Assembly (NCBI GenBank): GCA_027311125.1
Contig: DAICZO010000131.1
Span: forward strand, 1 to 7,205
Direction: 5' to 3'
Source of the DNA: Acidobacteriaceae bacterium
GTDB taxonomy: Bacteria > Acidobacteriota > Terriglobia > Terriglobales > Acidobacteriaceae
DNA length: 7,205 bases
The notes below the pieces were generated by a model, which was given only the letters and a program-made list of their open reading frames with translations, was not told the origin of the DNA and searched no databases. Below are positions 6,073 to 7,205 of this stretch, piece after piece. A program made the translations under genes and the position numbers. Within the stretch, counting starts at the first letter, position 1. The number at the start of each line of letters is the position of its first letter.

Positions 6073-7205
6073 ATGACCAGCACATCTCCAATTCGGGCAC
6101 CTCGCCTCACGGCCGTGCATCTCGTCCGCGGCCTCCTGCTGCTGCTCTCTGTCGTCTTCCTCGCCCTCCACGCCTTCCATCTCAACGCCGACTTCCCCAA
6201 CCACTCCCCCTGGATGGACTGGTCCAAATACACGGACGAAGGCTGGTACGGAGACGCAGCCATCCGCCACTTCCAACGCGGCCACTGGTACGTCCCCGGA
6301 GACTTCAACCCCGCCGCCGCACTCCCCGTCTGGCCACTGCTCGAATCCATCGTCTTCCACTTCACCGGAGTCAGTGCAGTCGCCGCGCGCGCCCTTACCG
6401 TGGGCACCTTTGCTCTCATCCTGCTGGCCTCCTACGCGCTCCTCGCCCGCTGGCAGCGGCTCTCAGGAGCCCCCCGCAACTCCCTCGCGCCGGGCATCGC
6501 CGTGCTCCTGCTCGCCGTCAGCCCCTTCTGCTACGCCTTTACCCGCATGGCCATCCTGGAGCCACTCCTCATCCTCCTCACCCTTCTCGCCCTTCTCACA
6601 GCCAGCTACCTCGGTCCAGCAGAGCTGCGGACCCACGCCTCCCCCGAACGCCTGCTCCGCTCTGCCCCTTACCCCCTTCCCCCGGCATTACTTGGTTTGC
6701 TCCTAACCCTCATGGTCCTCACCAAGACCACCGCCATCTTCCTCTTGCCTGCCATCGCATGGCTGCTCTGGGCGCGTGCAGGATATCGCCTGCGTCCTTT
6801 CCTGCGTCTCGCCACTCCCGCCGCTGCGACTGCAATTGTTACCTGGCTCGCCTACTTTCTCTTGTTTGTTCGCCCCCACTTCCTCTCGGACTATCGCTAC
6901 CTCTTCAGCGCCAACGCATACACCGGCATCACCCCCGCCACCGCCCTCGCCATCATTTCCGATACCGTCGCCGACGGCCTATGGATCGGTCATCTCCTCT
7001 ACTCCCTCGCCCTCCTCGCCGTCGTTCTCGTTCTCATCGATCTCCGCCGCTACCGTAACAACCCCCTCATCGCCGCGCTCCTCTTCTGGGCTGCCGGATA
7101 CCTTGCCTTCCTCGCCTATCACGACAACCTCCAGACTCGGTATTACCTCGTCGTTGCCGTCCCCCTCACCTTGCGCATCCCGCTCGTCTTCGAGACCTTC
7201 TGGAC
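6073..7205 (+). CDS. GT-C glycosyltransferase, ArnT/GT39-like, N-terminal part
   Basis: This frame stays open for 377 codons to the right edge, so the C-terminus is missing. It probably transfers a sugar from a polyprenyl-phosphate donor at the outer face of the inner membrane. The first membrane segment (about 15-36) is followed by a loop with TDEGWYGDAAIRHFQRGHW (54-72), whose D55-E56 pair is the acidic motif of the family, then GDFNPAAALPVWPLLE (76-91). TRMAILEPLLILL (157-169) and LTKTTAIFLLPA (216-227) match the R-x-A-x-x-E/D-P and T-K elements of PMT-2/ArnT-like proteins. LQTRYYLVVAVPL (353-365) is the usual late membrane element. ATG at 6073 is preferred; GTG at 6070 is directly adjacent and in frame, and a stop at 6022-6024 rules out anything much longer. 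A GAG is too close to serve as a normal ribosome site. It is one of two or three GT-C enzymes here, suggesting stepwise building of one glycan. Confidence 0.85.
   Translation, partial: MTSTSPIRAPRLTAVHLVRGLLLLLSVVFLALHAFHLNADFPNHSPWMDWSKYTDEGWYGDAAIRHFQRGHWYVPGDFNPAAALPVWPLLESIVFHFTGVSAVAARALTVGTFALILLASYALLARWQRLSGAPRNSLAPGIAVLLLAVSPFCYAFTRMAILEPLLILLTLLALLTASYLGPAELRTHASPERLLRSAPYPLPPALLGLLLTLMVLTKTTAIFLLPAIAWLLWARAGYRLRPFLRLATPAAATAIVTWLAYFLLFVRPHFLSDYRYLFSANAYTGITPATALAIISDTVADGLWIGHLLYSLALLAVVLVLIDLRRYRNNPLIAALLFWAAGYLAFLAYHDNLQTRYYLVVAVPLTLRIPLVFETFW

Noticed and set aside
5943..7058. A 371-codon + strand open frame rich in Arg, Pro and His
   Set aside because: It is a frame-shifted reading of the GT-C gene that begins at 6073, whose frame shows membrane segments, a TDEGWY loop and normal codon use.
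1..7205. CRISPR arrays, tRNA or rRNA genes, insertion sequences, attachment sites
   Set aside because: I saw no spaced direct repeats, cloverleaf-like sequence, transposase motifs or terminal inverted repeats on either strand.

Overview
The window reads as part of a cell-surface glycan locus from a Gram-negative bacterium, most likely an acidobacterium of the Terriglobia type (Granulicella, Edaphobacter or Terriglobus relatives). This placement is inferred from moderately high GC, coding strands much richer in C than G with a strong preference for NNC codons, weak or absent Shine-Dalgarno sequences, and the style of the proteins. No rRNA, tRNA or taxonomic marker is present to prove it.

Six protein genes lie on the + strand, with none convincing on the - strand. 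In order they are: the C-terminal end of a membrane glycosyltransferase-like protein (1-356, cut by the left edge); a Wzy-like O-antigen/polysaccharide polymerase (409-1938); an acyltransferase-3 family membrane O-acyltransferase (1979-3130); a GT-C glycosyltransferase with an acidic first-loop motif and a soluble C-terminal domain (3177-4760); an FtsX/MacB-type ABC transporter permease (4806-5903); and a second GT-C glycosyltransferase of the ArnT/GT39 type (6073-7205, cut by the right edge). The gaps are short (52, 40, 46 and 45 bases) until the 169-base gap before the last gene.

Five of the six products are polytopic membrane proteins expected to act on lipid-linked sugars or glycans at the outer face of the inner membrane. 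The two GT-C enzymes, and probably the left-edge protein, would add sugars from polyprenyl-phosphate donors. The Wzy-like protein would polymerise repeat units, and the acyltransferase would add acyl groups. No nucleotide-sugar-dependent cytoplasmic glycosyltransferase, flippase or chain-length regulator is visible, so the rest of the pathway must lie outside. The ABC permease has no adjacent ATPase and may be an unrelated passenger or a partner in exporting envelope material.

Regulatory signals are weak. Two genes (409 and 4806) have a TAnACT -10-like hexamer ending exactly 9 bases before the start codon, which would give leaderless or nearly leaderless mRNAs. I see no strong rho-independent terminator. 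The 5904-6072 gap holds three short arms that can form alternative hairpins. Composition shifts along the window: the Wzy-like gene has AT-richer stretches than the very C-rich genes to its right. I found no clearly undescribed system. The best leads are the lone permease, the leaderless-type starts, and a cysteine-rich tail on the left-edge protein.
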